Shown piece by piece: positions 1 through 7,957 of a stretch of DNA of 48,826 nucleotides (positions are counted from its first letter, which is position 1; every line of letters begins with the position of its first letter). A model generated the notes under the pieces. The model was not told the DNA's origin, searched no databases, and saw only the letters and a program-made list of their open reading frames with translations. The stretch comes from Clostridiales bacterium (lineage in GTDB: Bacteria > Bacillota > Clostridia > Christensenellales > Aristaeellaceae): assembly GCA_015056015.1 (NCBI GenBank), contig SVHD01000014.1:1-48826 (forward strand). Reading direction: 5' to 3'. The translations under genes were made by a program, and so were the position numbers.

Positions 1-1308
1 GATGGTGTGGACAGCGAGCGCGGCGACAGCGACGGCTTCACCGCCATCCGCAACCTGTTCAATGAATGGTATCCGCGCGATACCAGCAAGAAGGTTCGCG
101 CCAGCTTCCGTCAGAAGGGAACCAGCGGTAAGCATGTCAGCCATCCGCCCTATGGATACAAAAGCGATCCCAACGACAAGGAACAGTGGATCCTGGACGA
201 GGAAGCTGCACCGGTTGTCAAGCGTATCTTTGATCTCTGTCTGGATGGCAAAGGGCCAAGTCAGATTGCAAGGCTTCTGGAAAAGGATGAAGTTCTAACC
301 GTCAAATCGCTGTATGCGAAGCAGAAGGGAAAACCGCTGCCGGAACGTCCGTACGGCTGGTCTGAACAGTCCATTGTAGGTATTCTGGAGAGGATGGAGT
401 ATACCGGCTGCATCTGTAACTTCAAGACTTACTCCAAATCCTACAAGCTCAAGAAGCGTATTCCCAACAGCGTGGAGGACATGTATATCCAGCCGGATGC
501 ACAGGAGGCAATTGTCACCCAGCAGCAATGGGAACGGGTGCAGGAACTGCGGAAGAACAAGCGCCGCCCCACCAAGACGGAACGGCAGGGATTGTTTTCA
601 GGGCTCCTGTACTGTGCAGACTGCGGTGAAAAGCTGTACTTCGGCACCTGCAAGAGCTTCAACGCCAACAAGGATCGCTATGTGTGCAGCCGCTACAAAA
701 GTGGGCGAGGCACTTGTTCAGCACATTATATCCGTGAGGATGTATTAAAGGAACTGGTACTTGAACGGATTCGTGCCGTCAACGCATATATCCGCGAGGA
801 CGCAGAGAGCTTTGCTGAGGAATGGCTGGCGTACCGGCAAACGGAGCAAGATAATCGTATCCGTGAATACCGGCGGAAGCTGGACAAGGCAGAAAAGCGT
901 CTGGCAGAGCTGGATGTGCTGATCTCAAGGGTGTATGAAGACGCCGTATTCGGCAGGCTGAGCAACGAGCGTTATCTGAAGATGACGCAGGACTATGAAG
1001 CCGAGCAGAAGCGCGTGCGGATGGAAGCGGACAATCTGCGTGAATGGATTGGCCAGCACGAAAAGGCCACGGATGATCTTTCCCACTTCATGAAGCTGGT
1101 GGAGAAATACGTGGATGTGCCGGAACTGACGCAGACGATTGTGAACGAGTACATCCGAAAGATTATTGTCCATGCTCCTGACAAATCCAGCGGCAAGCGC
1201 AGGCAGAAGATTCAAATCATTTTTAACTTCATGGAAGACGACGAGCTGCTTTCTCTCAACGAGCCCGTTGTCGCCTTATCTACCCACAAAAAGAGAGAGA
1301 CGGCGTGA
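1..1308 (+). CDS. Large serine recombinase (TnpX/Tn4451 type), 5'-truncated by window edge
   Basis: The reading frame is open from base 1 and has no credible start, so the N-terminal catalytic serine domain lies outside the window; 435 residues are visible. What remains is the Recombinase (PF07508-like) DNA-binding domain (about residues 10-150, with a PPYGY motif), then a zinc-ribbon with Cys205, Cys208, Cys229 and Cys239, and a long charged coiled coil (about 270-345). This order is typical of large serine recombinases that integrate and excise conjugative or mobilisable elements in Clostridia. The gene ends right at a strong hairpin and a degenerate tRNA-Cys, so this is probably the boundary of an integrated element whose cargo lies upstream. 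The domain assignment is secure; its role as the integrase of this element is inferred. Confidence 0.9.
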   Translation, partial: DGVDSERGDSDGFTAIRNLFNEWYPRDTSKKVRASFRQKGTSGKHVSHPPYGYKSDPNDKEQWILDEEAAPVVKRIFDLCLDGKGPSQIARLLEKDEVLTVKSLYAKQKGKPLPERPYGWSEQSIVGILERMEYTGCICNFKTYSKSYKLKKRIPNSVEDMYIQPDAQEAIVTQQQWERVQELRKNKRRPTKTERQGLFSGLLYCADCGEKLYFGTCKSFNANKDRYVCSRYKSGRGTCSAHYIREDVLKELVLERIRAVNAYIREDAESFAEEWLAYRQTEQDNRIREYRRKLDKAEKRLAELDVLISRVYEDAVFGRLSNERYLKMTQDYEAEQKRVRMEADNLREWIGQHEKATDDLSHFMKLVEKYVDVPELTQTIVNEYIRKIIVHAPDKSSGKRRQKIQIIFNFMEDDELLSLNEPVVALSTHKKRETA

Positions 1309-1331
1309 CCTTCACGGTCACACCGTCTCTC
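1295..1331 (+). terminator. Hairpin overlapping the recombinase stop codon
   Basis: A 16-bp stem with one G-T mismatch (arms 1295-1310 and 1316-1331, loop TTCAC) overlaps the TGA at 1306-1308. It has no T-tract, so it may be a weak terminator, an mRNA-stabilising 3' end or part of the element end. Confidence 0.5.
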
Positions 1332-1395
1332 CCCGACAAGGGGGTTCCTTATCGCCTTGAAGCCTTATGCTACAAGCCTTTCACAAAACCCACCG

Positions 1396-1457
1396 GGCGT
1401 CAGCCAAGCCGTCTGCAAAATCTTTATTCCCCAGTTCGAGTCTGGGTGGCGCCTCCA
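1396..1457 (+). pseudogene. Degenerate tRNA-Cys (GCA) lacking the D arm
   Basis: From 1413 on this is a normal tRNA-Cys: anticodon loop CTGCAAA (anticodon GCA at 1415-1417), 5-nt variable loop, T arm CCCAG/TTCGAGT/CTGGG (1430-1446), acceptor strand TGGCGCC (1447-1453), discriminator T and encoded CCA (1455-1457). A matching 5' acceptor strand GGCGTCA sits at 1396-1402 and is followed by GCCAAG. However, only 10 nt separate it from the anticodon loop, where 24 are expected. The D loop and the 5' anticodon strand are missing, and the anticodon stem has two mismatches. It is unlikely to work as a tRNA. Its position beside a serine recombinase suggests an attachment-site remnant or recombination scar. 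Confidence 0.7.
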
Positions 1458-1465
1458 ATATATAC

Positions 1466-1507
1466 CACGTGAAATGCTTGTAAATCAAGGGTTTCACGTG
1501 TTTTTTT
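1466..1507 (+). terminator. Intrinsic terminator after the tRNA-Cys remnant
   Basis: The arms CACGTGAAA (1466-1474) and TTTCACGTG (1492-1500) are perfectly complementary and are followed by seven T. An inner CTTG/CAAG pairing extends the stem. It is placed as expected for the terminator of the original tRNA gene. Confidence 0.85.
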
Positions 1508-1920
1508 GTTTTGAAAAGCAGCGCCCGCCTGGGGAAACAGGCGGCTTTTGAGGGCTTTGAGGGGTATAAATTGGTCCCAAAATTGGTCCCATTTTTTTCG
1601 CGTCCTGAGACCAATCTTTCAGGAGGAAAATATGGAGAAAAAACCCCGATCCTACTTATTCCGGTTTCCTCCATTATTATCTGTTTTCTATTTGGTTCAA
1701 AAATGATCCGATATTTTCCGATATGAAAGACCATCTGCAAGGAAAATTAGCTGCGCTATGGCGCCGCGCGTTGGGGCACGCCTTCGCCAGTCTGATGTTC
1801 GCAGGCGGCGCCGTCCACGAGATCTTGATCTTCGATGGCATCGAAATCGATGCGCGCGCCGGCAAAGATTTTAATCGGTTCCGGGATTATCGAAAGGAAA
1901 GCCCGCGCAAAGAGAAGCCC
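1508..1920. other. Gene-poor junction region with a hairpin and a direct repeat
   Basis: No convincing gene is seen. A hairpin CCGCCTG/CAGGCGG with a short T-tract lies at 1525-1549. The 9-mer TTGGTCCCA is repeated directly near 1571-1592. A consensus AGGAGG at 1621-1626 precedes an ATG at 1632 that opens a 24-codon frame ending at 1706; I do not recognise the peptide, and it could be the 5' stub of a lost gene. The 1720-1920 stretch has open frames on both strands with no recognisable product. Confidence 0.4.
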
Positions 1921-1921
1921 G

Positions 1922-1963
1922 AAAAAAAAGACGCAGCAAGCCCGACGGCTTTCCTGCGTCTTT
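1922..1963 (-). terminator. Intrinsic terminator of the esterase gene
   Basis: On the minus strand a stem (arms 1927-1936 and 1954-1963, AAAGACGCAG/CTGCGTCTTT) with an inner AAGCC/GGCTT pairing ends in a T-run (the A-run at 1922-1929). It lies 50 nt past the esterase stop. Confidence 0.8.
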
Positions 1964-2012
1964 CATCCTGTATCCATTGATCCGTGATGGATTTTTCAAG
2001 CGCCCGCCCGCA

Positions 2013-2867
2013 TCAGGCCAGCTTTTTCTGAATAAAATCGAAAATAATTTCCAGCAGCGGCAGCGACCAGAAAGTACCCTCATGGGGCGCATTCGTCACA
2101 TGCACAAAATCCGCCTCATAGCCCTGTTCCACCAGCTTATCATAAAAGGCTTCGCTGTCCTCATAGAGCACCAGGGCGTCTGCATCGCCGTGAAGAATGA
2201 GGAAGGGCGGCAGCGTGCGGCCGGGCTCCACATAGACAATGGGGCTGACCTGCCGCAGCGTTTCCTGATAGGTATCCGGATTGCAGCCGCCCAGGGCGTA
2301 GAAGGTGTTTTCCTCCGTCTTGGGTTTATCGGCATACTGCACGTCGATCATCTTATTCACATCCGTGGGGCCAAAGCAATCCACCACCGCCTGCACGCAG
2401 GTGGATTCCCCGGCATAATCCTCCCCTTCAAAGGCAGGATCATCCCCGGTAAGGCCAAGAAGCAGCGCCGTATTGCCGCCGGAGGAGGTACCCCAGGCGC
2501 ATACCCGCGCCTTATCAATATCATATTCCTCCGCATGGGCGCGCAGGAAGCGCAGGGCGGTCTTTACATCCTTGAGGAAGGCGGGGGCGGGGGCATTGGC
2601 ACGATGGCGGTGGGTAACGCTGGCGATCACAAAGCCGCGTCGCGCCAGCAGGCTCAGCTGGGGAATCTGCCAGAATTGATTGGGCTTGGTCCAGCCGCTG
2701 CCCTGGATGAAAACAACCAGCGGAAAGCCCTTGCCGCCGGAATGCCAACGGGGCTTGAGCAGCTGCAGGCATAATTCATCCCCATCCGGGCAGGCAAAGG
2801 GAATATTGGCCTTTAAGTCCAGCAATCCTTCCAGGGTGGGATTATTAGGAATGGTGATCTTGGCCAT
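2013..2867 (-). CDS. Alpha/beta-hydrolase esterase (BD-FAE / acetyl-xylan-esterase-like)
   Basis: A 284-residue cytoplasmic serine hydrolase (no signal peptide). The ATG at 2867 is chosen because AGGAGG lies 7 nt upstream; an in-frame start 16 codons earlier has no ribosome site. Visible catalytic features are the elbow G-T-S-S-G with Ser128, an Asp in HGDAD and a His in the APHEG motif near the C-terminus, plus an oxyanion-type FIQGSGW strand. Such enzymes usually remove acetyl, feruloyl or other acyl groups from plant-derived glycans. It is a single-gene unit with its own promoter and terminator, beside other glycan-active genes. The substrate is not predictable from sequence alone. Confidence 0.8.
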   Translation of the reverse strand: MAKITIPNNPTLEGLLDLKANIPFACPDGDELCLQLLKPRWHSGGKGFPLVVFIQGSGWTKPNQFWQIPQLSLLARRGFVIASVTHRHRANAPAPAFLKDVKTALRFLRAHAEEYDIDKARVCAWGTSSGGNTALLLGLTGDDPAFEGEDYAGESTCVQAVVDCFGPTDVNKMIDVQYADKPKTEENTFYALGGCNPDTYQETLRQVSPIVYVEPGRTLPPFLILHGDADALVLYEDSEAFYDKLVEQGYEADFVHVTNAPHEGTFWSLPLLEIIFDFIQKKLA

Positions 2868-2892
2868 GGGGATACCTCCTGAATCAATAGAA

Positions 2893-2903
2893 TATACTGT
2901 ATA
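2893..2903. promoter_or_regulatory. Palindromic operator candidate TATACTGTATA
   Basis: This perfect 5-1-5 palindrome lies about 20 nt downstream of the esterase -10 box, a position where a bound repressor would block transcription. The cognate regulator is not identified. Confidence 0.4.
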
Positions 2904-2924
2904 CCGATGGATCATCTTATTTGG

Positions 2925-2953
2925 GATATACCATGAATCCCGGCTGTTGTCAA
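2925..2953 (-). promoter_or_regulatory. Promoter of the esterase gene
   Basis: Minus-strand TTGACA (2948-2953) and TATATC (2925-2930) are separated by 17 nt. Confidence 0.75.
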
Positions 2954-3045
2954 TAAAAAATGATGTTTATTCCCCTGCCTGCGGACAAAATTTCCGGATG
3001 GCATTACAGAGCCGGATGCCTACGACGCGGGCGGCTTCATCCAGG

Positions 3046-3077
3046 AAAAGGCCCGATGAAAGCATCGGGCTTTTTTT
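3046..3077 (-). terminator. Terminator after the (alpha/alpha)-barrel gene
   Basis: An 8-bp stem GCCCGATG/CATCGGGC (3051-3058, 3063-3070) is flanked by an A-tract on one side and a short T-run on the other in minus-strand reading. It sits just past the stop at 3084. Confidence 0.7.
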
Positions 3078-3083
3078 CCTTGT

Positions 3084-5309
3084 TTATTCGCTGATGGCCA
3101 GCAGCAGGGCTTCTCCCGGCTGAAGCAGCCGTTTTTCCGCCGCCGTGCCGGAAGCAAGATCCCTGGCCCCGGCAATACCCAGGGCGGCAGGATCAAAGAT
3201 TGCCTCCGCCTGCGCAAAATTGGCGGCCAACAGATAGCGCATCCCATCTTTTCCCCGGATACTGATGCTTTTCACCTCCGTCGCGCCGGAAAACTGCAGG
3301 GAAGTCCACAGCCTTTTCGTTTCCTCCGCGCCGCCCAGATGAAGGGCAAAGCCGGTATTGATGATTTCCGTATCCCGATCCGCCCAGCGGTATTCCTTCT
3401 GATAGGGGGCGCAGATTTCCTCGGCATACAATGTGCCGCTGTTTTCCCTGTCCTTGATTTTTACCTGCCTTTCCCCCCGCCGCACCAGCGTCAGCGGAAG
3501 GACGGATGCCATGCCGATTCTTTCATCCACATTCACATAATGGCCCAGGGCAATCGTTTCATACCGGTTCGCCCAATCCCCGCCCGCATATTCGCCGCTG
3601 CCCTTTTCGGCCGTCAGTTTCCGTTTTCTTCCGTTGAAAATATCATTGGGAATATTCCAGAAAGTGCCCGCGATTTCGGAAAGGAAGGTGCGGTTGAGGG
3701 TATTGGCATATTGCAGGCAGAGCACGGTATTTTCATCCGGCAGGGCCGCAAAGGCAATCTGCTTCCGGGCCATTTTTTCCCGCAATTGCCCTTCCGCCAT
3801 AAAATCATCGGAACAGCAAAGGGTGCTGCCGCTGGTCAGGAAGCCCCCTTCAAAAAGCTGCACCCGAGTATTCTCCACTTCCTCTTCATTCTTTCTGCCC
3901 ACCCCCAAAATTCTGCCGGCCAGATTATAGCGCCATTCCCCCAGGGCGCTGTCATCCCGGGGCAGCAAAAGCCCCTGGGGCTTTTCGGAGGCCTCCCAGG
4001 TAAAGGAAGCAAAGCGATTGCCGCCGGAAACAAAGGCTGCGCCATGATAATCATCCATCCATTGGGTCATTTTTTCCGTTTCGCGCACGGCCTTGATGGC
4101 ATATTTTGTATACCAGTAAAGCACCATGGAAATCACATTGGCCCGATCGGATTCCAGGCGGGTATAATAAACAGGCGAAAGATTTTCAAAATGCCCGAAG
4201 CGATTGGAAAGGAAGGATCCATCTCCATTGGCTTCCGTTTCCTGCTGCAGAATTTTCAGCCAGCCTTCGAAAAGGCCGCTGCAATCCTCGCCATACAGAT
4301 CCTCAATCAGCGCCCAGGAGGGCAGCGCATAATCCTGGCAATAGCAATACCGGGCCCGGGAATCCCCGCCAATGCGCAAAAGCCGCCCGTCATCAAAGGT
4401 GGTGGCGCGAATCAGCTTCCATTGATCATGCAGATGATGATAAACCATGGCATCCGCCTTTTCGCCCCGGGCCTTCAGGAAGAAATGCAGCATGGCAATA
4501 TTGGAAAGGCAGATATTCATATACCCGATATTCAGATAGCCATGATGATTGCAGGCATAGGAATCAAACATATTGGCGCCCACAAATACATCGCCGATGC
4601 GCAGGCCATCCACGATTTCATCGGAATTCTGATCCGATTCGATGGAAATACCATTGGCAAAAAAGCGGCGGGCCTTATCGATGTATTCCGCCCGGTGCGG
4701 CGTATCGGGATAGAGGGAAGCCACACGATAGAGAATGGCCCCGTTCCAGATATTGCTTTCGGGACGATTGATATTCCGGCTGCCAAAATCGTTTCCGATG
4801 TCCTTGCCCTTCCGCCGGTTGCGCCAATCGCCATACAGCCCCGCTTCAATGGGATATTCACGCAGAATAAATTCGCTTTCGGAAATCAGCACCTTTTTCA
4901 GCAGCGCCCGGTCTTCTTCCGTAAGATACGCATCCAATGCTTCAATGGCATGATACATCCGTTCAATGCCCAGCACATAGATCCAGTTATGGCCCCATTT
5001 TTCCCCGTCCGTGCAGATGAAATCCCCCTCCAGATGGGTATGCAGATTATAGCGCAGCATGCCCAGGGCCTGGGAAAGCAATTGCGCCTTTGTCAGATTC
5101 GTATCGGAAAAATCCAGCCAATCCGATGTGGCGGCAATGGCAAAAGCAGAAAAGGCCTTCTGATGGGTGTGCACGCCCCAGTGCCCGTGCTCACCGGCGC
5201 CATAGCAGATCAGCCCCTCTCTTTCCGGGCAGAAATACAAATGCTTCTGCGAAAAAAGAATCCAATCCTTCAGCAGCTTTGCATAGCCCTTTAAAAGATG
5301 CGGTTTCAT
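3084..5309 (-). CDS. Predicted (alpha/alpha)-barrel glycan-active protein, family unassigned
   Basis: A 741-residue protein without signal peptide or membrane segments. The ATG at 5309 follows GGAGGAG with good spacing. The first 450 residues are helix-rich with Trp/Tyr/His clusters (for example WGHNWIY, SNIWNG, NHHGYLN), the look of an (alpha/alpha)-toroid catalytic domain as in polysaccharide lyases and heparinase II/III-like enzymes. The last 250 residues look beta-rich, like the sandwich domain that follows such toroids. I cannot name a family and see no diagnostic catalytic motif. It is transcribed divergently from an AraC regulator 150 bp away, and its promoter has a good -10 but a poor -35, so activation by that regulator is likely. 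A cytoplasmic role on imported oligosaccharides is inferred. Confidence 0.5.
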   Translation of the reverse strand: MKPHLLKGYAKLLKDWILFSQKHLYFCPEREGLICYGAGEHGHWGVHTHQKAFSAFAIAATSDWLDFSDTNLTKAQLLSQALGMLRYNLHTHLEGDFICTDGEKWGHNWIYVLGIERMYHAIEALDAYLTEEDRALLKKVLISESEFILREYPIEAGLYGDWRNRRKGKDIGNDFGSRNINRPESNIWNGAILYRVASLYPDTPHRAEYIDKARRFFANGISIESDQNSDEIVDGLRIGDVFVGANMFDSYACNHHGYLNIGYMNICLSNIAMLHFFLKARGEKADAMVYHHLHDQWKLIRATTFDDGRLLRIGGDSRARYCYCQDYALPSWALIEDLYGEDCSGLFEGWLKILQQETEANGDGSFLSNRFGHFENLSPVYYTRLESDRANVISMVLYWYTKYAIKAVRETEKMTQWMDDYHGAAFVSGGNRFASFTWEASEKPQGLLLPRDDSALGEWRYNLAGRILGVGRKNEEEVENTRVQLFEGGFLTSGSTLCCSDDFMAEGQLREKMARKQIAFAALPDENTVLCLQYANTLNRTFLSEIAGTFWNIPNDIFNGRKRKLTAEKGSGEYAGGDWANRYETIALGHYVNVDERIGMASVLPLTLVRRGERQVKIKDRENSGTLYAEEICAPYQKEYRWADRDTEIINTGFALHLGGAEETKRLWTSLQFSGATEVKSISIRGKDGMRYLLAANFAQAEAIFDPAALGIAGARDLASGTAAEKRLLQPGEALLLAISE

Positions 5310-5340
5310 ATAATTCTCCTCCGTTTTCCCATTTTTTATC

Positions 5341-5369
5341 ATTATAGCGGAAGCGGAAACGGAAGAAAA
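5341..5369 (-). promoter_or_regulatory. Activator-dependent promoter candidate for the 741-aa gene
   Basis: Minus-strand TATAAT lies at 5341-5346, but the -35 position (TTTTCT, 5364-5369) is poor. Repeated GCGGAAGCGGAAACGGAAG-like sequence at 5347-5365 overlaps it and could be an AraC-type site. Confidence 0.45.
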
Positions 5370-5457
5370 CCGGCGTTTCCAAAGAAAAGGTTTGATTTTC
5401 GGAACAAATATGATAGAATATAATCAAAATATGCCGAAAAAAGGAAGGAACAGCGTT

Positions 5458-6222
5458 TTGTCTTTCATTCAGTGCGCCTGCTTTAAAATCCTGGACGCCT
5501 TTTCCATCCGCCGGCCGGCGGCGCAGCTTTCCTGCAGCGCCAGGCCCTGGGCCGCTCTGGCCCTGCGCCTTTCAGGGGAATCCACCTTTGAATGGGAAGG
5601 GCAAAAAATCATCGCCGGGCCCGGAAGCGTGCTGTATCTGCCATCCGGGGCGGCCTTTTCCCGGGTTTCCACGGAAGAGGAATTATTCATTCTGCATCTG
5701 CAGTGCTGGGAGGAGGAAAACGGGCGTCCGGAAATTTTCCATCCCCGGGATTCCGCCGCGGCCGCCCATTATTTTGCTTCCATCTGCGCCAGCTGGAAGC
5801 AAAAAGCGCCCGGCTGCGCCCATCACTGCGCTGCCCTGCTGCATAGCCTGCTGGAAGAAATGGCCCGCGAAGGAAATTCCCCGCTGATTCCCCGGAAATT
5901 ATCGCTGATCCAGCCGGGGGTGGATTATCTGGAAAGCCAGTATGACGATCCCGGGGCCAGCGTGGAAAGGGCGGCGGCCCAATGCCCCATGAGCGTGGAA
6001 TATTTCCGCCGGCTCTATAAGGCGGCCTTTGGCATGCCGCCCCATCAGGCCCTGGTGGAAAAGCGGCTGAATAAGGCTTGCCGCCTGCTGCAATCAAGCT
6101 ATTTTTCCGTGCAGGAGGCGGCCACCCAATCGGGCTTTGGCGACTGCAAATATTTCAGCGCCCTTTTTCATCAGAAAATGGGCCTTTCCCCCAGGGAATA
6201 CAAGCGCCTTTACAGCAGCTGA
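5458..6222 (+). CDS. AraC-family transcriptional regulator
   Basis: A DNA-binding regulator of about 254 residues. The C-terminal 100 residues form the double helix-turn-helix of the AraC/XylS family, with the second helix in the usual EAATQSGFGDCKYFSALF pattern and the PREYK ending. The N-terminal half resembles the cupin-like ligand domain (WEGQKIIAGPGSVLYLPSG). I prefer the TTG at 5458, which follows AAGGAAGGA by 8 nt, because upstream in-frame ATGs at 5410 and 5431 lack a ribosome site and lie on or next to the TATAAT at 5419-5424. The gene is divergent from the (alpha/alpha)-barrel gene, which is its probable target. Confidence 0.88.
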   Translation: MSFIQCACFKILDAFSIRRPAAQLSCSARPWAALALRLSGESTFEWEGQKIIAGPGSVLYLPSGAAFSRVSTEEELFILHLQCWEEENGRPEIFHPRDSAAAAHYFASICASWKQKAPGCAHHCAALLHSLLEEMAREGNSPLIPRKLSLIQPGVDYLESQYDDPGASVERAAAQCPMSVEYFRRLYKAAFGMPPHQALVEKRLNKACRLLQSSYFSVQEAATQSGFGDCKYFSALFHQKMGLSPREYKRLYSS

Positions 6223-6248
6223 TCGCTGCGCCGGAACTACATTTTTTC

Positions 6249-6276
6249 TTGACAATCCGCATCGGCATGATACAAT
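6249..6276 (+). promoter_or_regulatory. Promoter of the SGNH hydrolase gene
   Basis: TTGACA (6249-6254) and TACAAT (6271-6276) are spaced by 16 nt, just after the AraC stop. Confidence 0.75.
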
Positions 6277-6294
6277 GATCACGAGGTGAATGAT

Positions 6295-7026
6295 ATGAAT
6301 ATTCTGTCCATCGGCAACAGCTTTTCCCAGGACGCTCAGCGCTATCTGCATCAGATCGCCCGGGCGGATAAAACCGATCTCAAATGCGTGAATCTCTATA
6401 TCGGCGGCTGCCCCCTTTCCCGGCATTACCGCAATATGCTCAGCGAAGAAAATGCCTATTCCCTGGAAATGAACGGCGAAAGCACCGGCTTTTTCGTATC
6501 CATGAAAGAGGCGCTGCTCAGCCGGGATTGGGATTATATCACCCTCCAGCAGGCCAGCAGCTATTCCTTTGATTATGATACCTACCAGCCCTATCTGAAT
6601 GAACTGACCGCCTATATCCGCCATCTTTGCCCCAAAGCGAAATTCGTGATCCATGAAACCTGGGCCTGGGAAACGGGCTGTGAACGGATGCAGCAAAATT
6701 TCGGCTTTGCCCATTCCGAAGAAATGTATCGGCCCCTGCACGCCGCCTATGCCCGGGCGGCAAAGGATACCCTTGCAGATCTGATCATTCCCTCCGGCAC
6801 CTTGCTTCGCACCCTGCAGGAAACGGGCGCTGTTGCCGGGCTCTATCGGGACGGCCAGCATATCGGCTTCAATCAGGGACGCTATGCAGTGGGGCTTTTG
6901 TGGTATACCCTGCTGACCGGAAAGGATATCGAAAATAACCCCTTCTCCGATTTTGACGGGGAAATTCCTGCCCACGAAATCGCCATCATCAAGGAATGCG
7001 TGAAGGAAATCGCCGCGCAGAAATAA
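6295..7026 (+). CDS. DUF4886-type SGNH hydrolase
   Basis: A 243-residue cytoplasmic protein. It begins MNILSIGNSFSQD, where G-N-S-F-S is the block I nucleophile motif of DUF4886/SGNH esterases. Near the C-terminus the D-G-Q-H motif (DGQHIGFNQGRY) gives the Asp/His dyad. Its length suits the family. The ATG at 6295 is preferred over an in-frame GTG at 6286, which overlaps the GAGGTGA ribosome site. Members are often found with glycoside-degrading genes and are thought to deacylate sugars; the neighbouring esterase, AraC regulator and mannosidase operon fit that. The true substrate is unknown. Confidence 0.75.
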   Translation: MNILSIGNSFSQDAQRYLHQIARADKTDLKCVNLYIGGCPLSRHYRNMLSEENAYSLEMNGESTGFFVSMKEALLSRDWDYITLQQASSYSFDYDTYQPYLNELTAYIRHLCPKAKFVIHETWAWETGCERMQQNFGFAHSEEMYRPLHAAYARAAKDTLADLIIPSGTLLRTLQETGAVAGLYRDGQHIGFNQGRYAVGLLWYTLLTGKDIENNPFSDFDGEIPAHEIAIIKECVKEIAAQK

Positions 7027-7037
7027 AATGATTGAAC

Positions 7038-7069
7038 GCAAAAAGGACGGCAACCGCCGTCCTTTTTGC
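7038..7069 (+). terminator. Bidirectional intrinsic terminator
   Basis: A 14-bp perfect stem (7038-7051 and 7056-7069, core AAAAAGGACGGC) with loop AACC has both an A-run and a T-run. It ends the SGNH gene and can also serve the convergent phosphatase transcript. Confidence 0.9.
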
Positions 7070-7136
7070 TGTACAATTTTCCGTTCTATACGCCGTACTT
7101 GCAATCAAACCGATTGCAGCGCCTGTAAGAATAAAA

Positions 7137-7191
7137 ACCGGTTTTCGGGTGGGCGCGGGAGGGGGCTTTTGACGCAAAAGCCTCCTCCCGC
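7137..7191. repeat. NPE1: right half of the nested-palindrome element
   Basis: This has the gamma-type right boundary CCGGTTTTCGGGTGGG followed by a terminal hairpin of 17 nt arms (7155-7171 and 7175-7191, one mismatch, loop ACG). Its end is 23 nt from the phosphatase stop codon. The left half is absent. Confidence 0.75.
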
Positions 7192-7214
7192 CGTAATCCC
7201 CCGCCGTGCCAGCC

Positions 7215-7931
7215 TCACACCCGGATCACATTCTGGTAGTTGGTGTGCAGGCCTTCCCGGTAGAGATGGCCGTCGCTGGCCACCATCAGGGCGCGGGCGG
7301 TGGCAAAGCCATCCTTTTCCTTGAATTCAATAACGCTCATGCCGGTATGGCTCATGGAAAAATGGGTGCAGAACATGGGGTAGGGAATATCCAGCACGCT
7401 GCTTAAAAAGGCCATGCCAAAGCCCTCGTGGGCAAAGAGCGCCACCCGATCCTCATTGGGCCGGATCGCCTGATAGATATTCTTTTCCCGGATATGCTTG
7501 TAGCCCAGGGATTCCAGGAAGGCGTCTGCCTCCCGCTGAATCCGCTGGATGCCCTGTTTGAAATTATATTCCGCAAAGGCCGGATGATCATACCAGTTTT
7601 CATCCAGCTTGCGCACTTCGGGGCTGATAAAAAGCCGGGCCGTTTTCAAATCCGTAAAGGCCCATGTTTTCCTTCCGTCTTCCCGCGTCACCGTCAAATC
7701 CGCCCAGGCGTGATTTTCATGGCAGAATTCCAGCTGGGCGATCTCCTTTTTCAGCATTTCCGCCAGGGGCTGGGCGGTCTGATACGCCCGGGTGGAGGTG
7801 GAGGAATAGATTTTATCAATGCCATGAATGGCCAGGCGCTTGCCAATGGCCTCGGCCTGCCGCCTGCCCAGGGGCGTCAGCTGATCGGGGTTGTAAATGG
7901 GATCCCCGTGACGAATATAATAGAGCAGCAT
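7215..7931 (-). CDS. Histidine phosphatase family protein (phosphoglycerate-mutase-like)
   Basis: A 238-residue cytoplasmic phosphatase. The catalytic R-H-G motif is at residues 7-9 (YYIRHGDP), and the second histidine is in the VALFAHEGF strand. SSTSTRAYQTAQPLA carries the conserved arginine. Such enzymes remove phosphate from sugar phosphates or related small molecules through a phosphohistidine intermediate. It is the last gene of the minus-strand sugar operon, 26 nt after the mannosidase stop, so a role in dephosphorylating a sugar intermediate is plausible but inferred. Confidence 0.85.
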   Translation of the reverse strand: MLLYYIRHGDPIYNPDQLTPLGRRQAEAIGKRLAIHGIDKIYSSTSTRAYQTAQPLAEMLKKEIAQLEFCHENHAWADLTVTREDGRKTWAFTDLKTARLFISPEVRKLDENWYDHPAFAEYNFKQGIQRIQREADAFLESLGYKHIREKNIYQAIRPNEDRVALFAHEGFGMAFLSSVLDIPYPMFCTHFSMSHTGMSVIEFKEKDGFATARALMVASDGHLYREGLHTNYQNVIRV

Positions 7932-7957
7932 AATGATTTGCTTCCCTTCATTGGTAA

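Noticed and set aside
1381-1740. 119-codon minus-strand frame across the tRNA-Cys remnant
   Set aside because: Its PPRLELGNKDFA stretch is simply the tRNA-Cys 3' half read in reverse, a well-known false protein.
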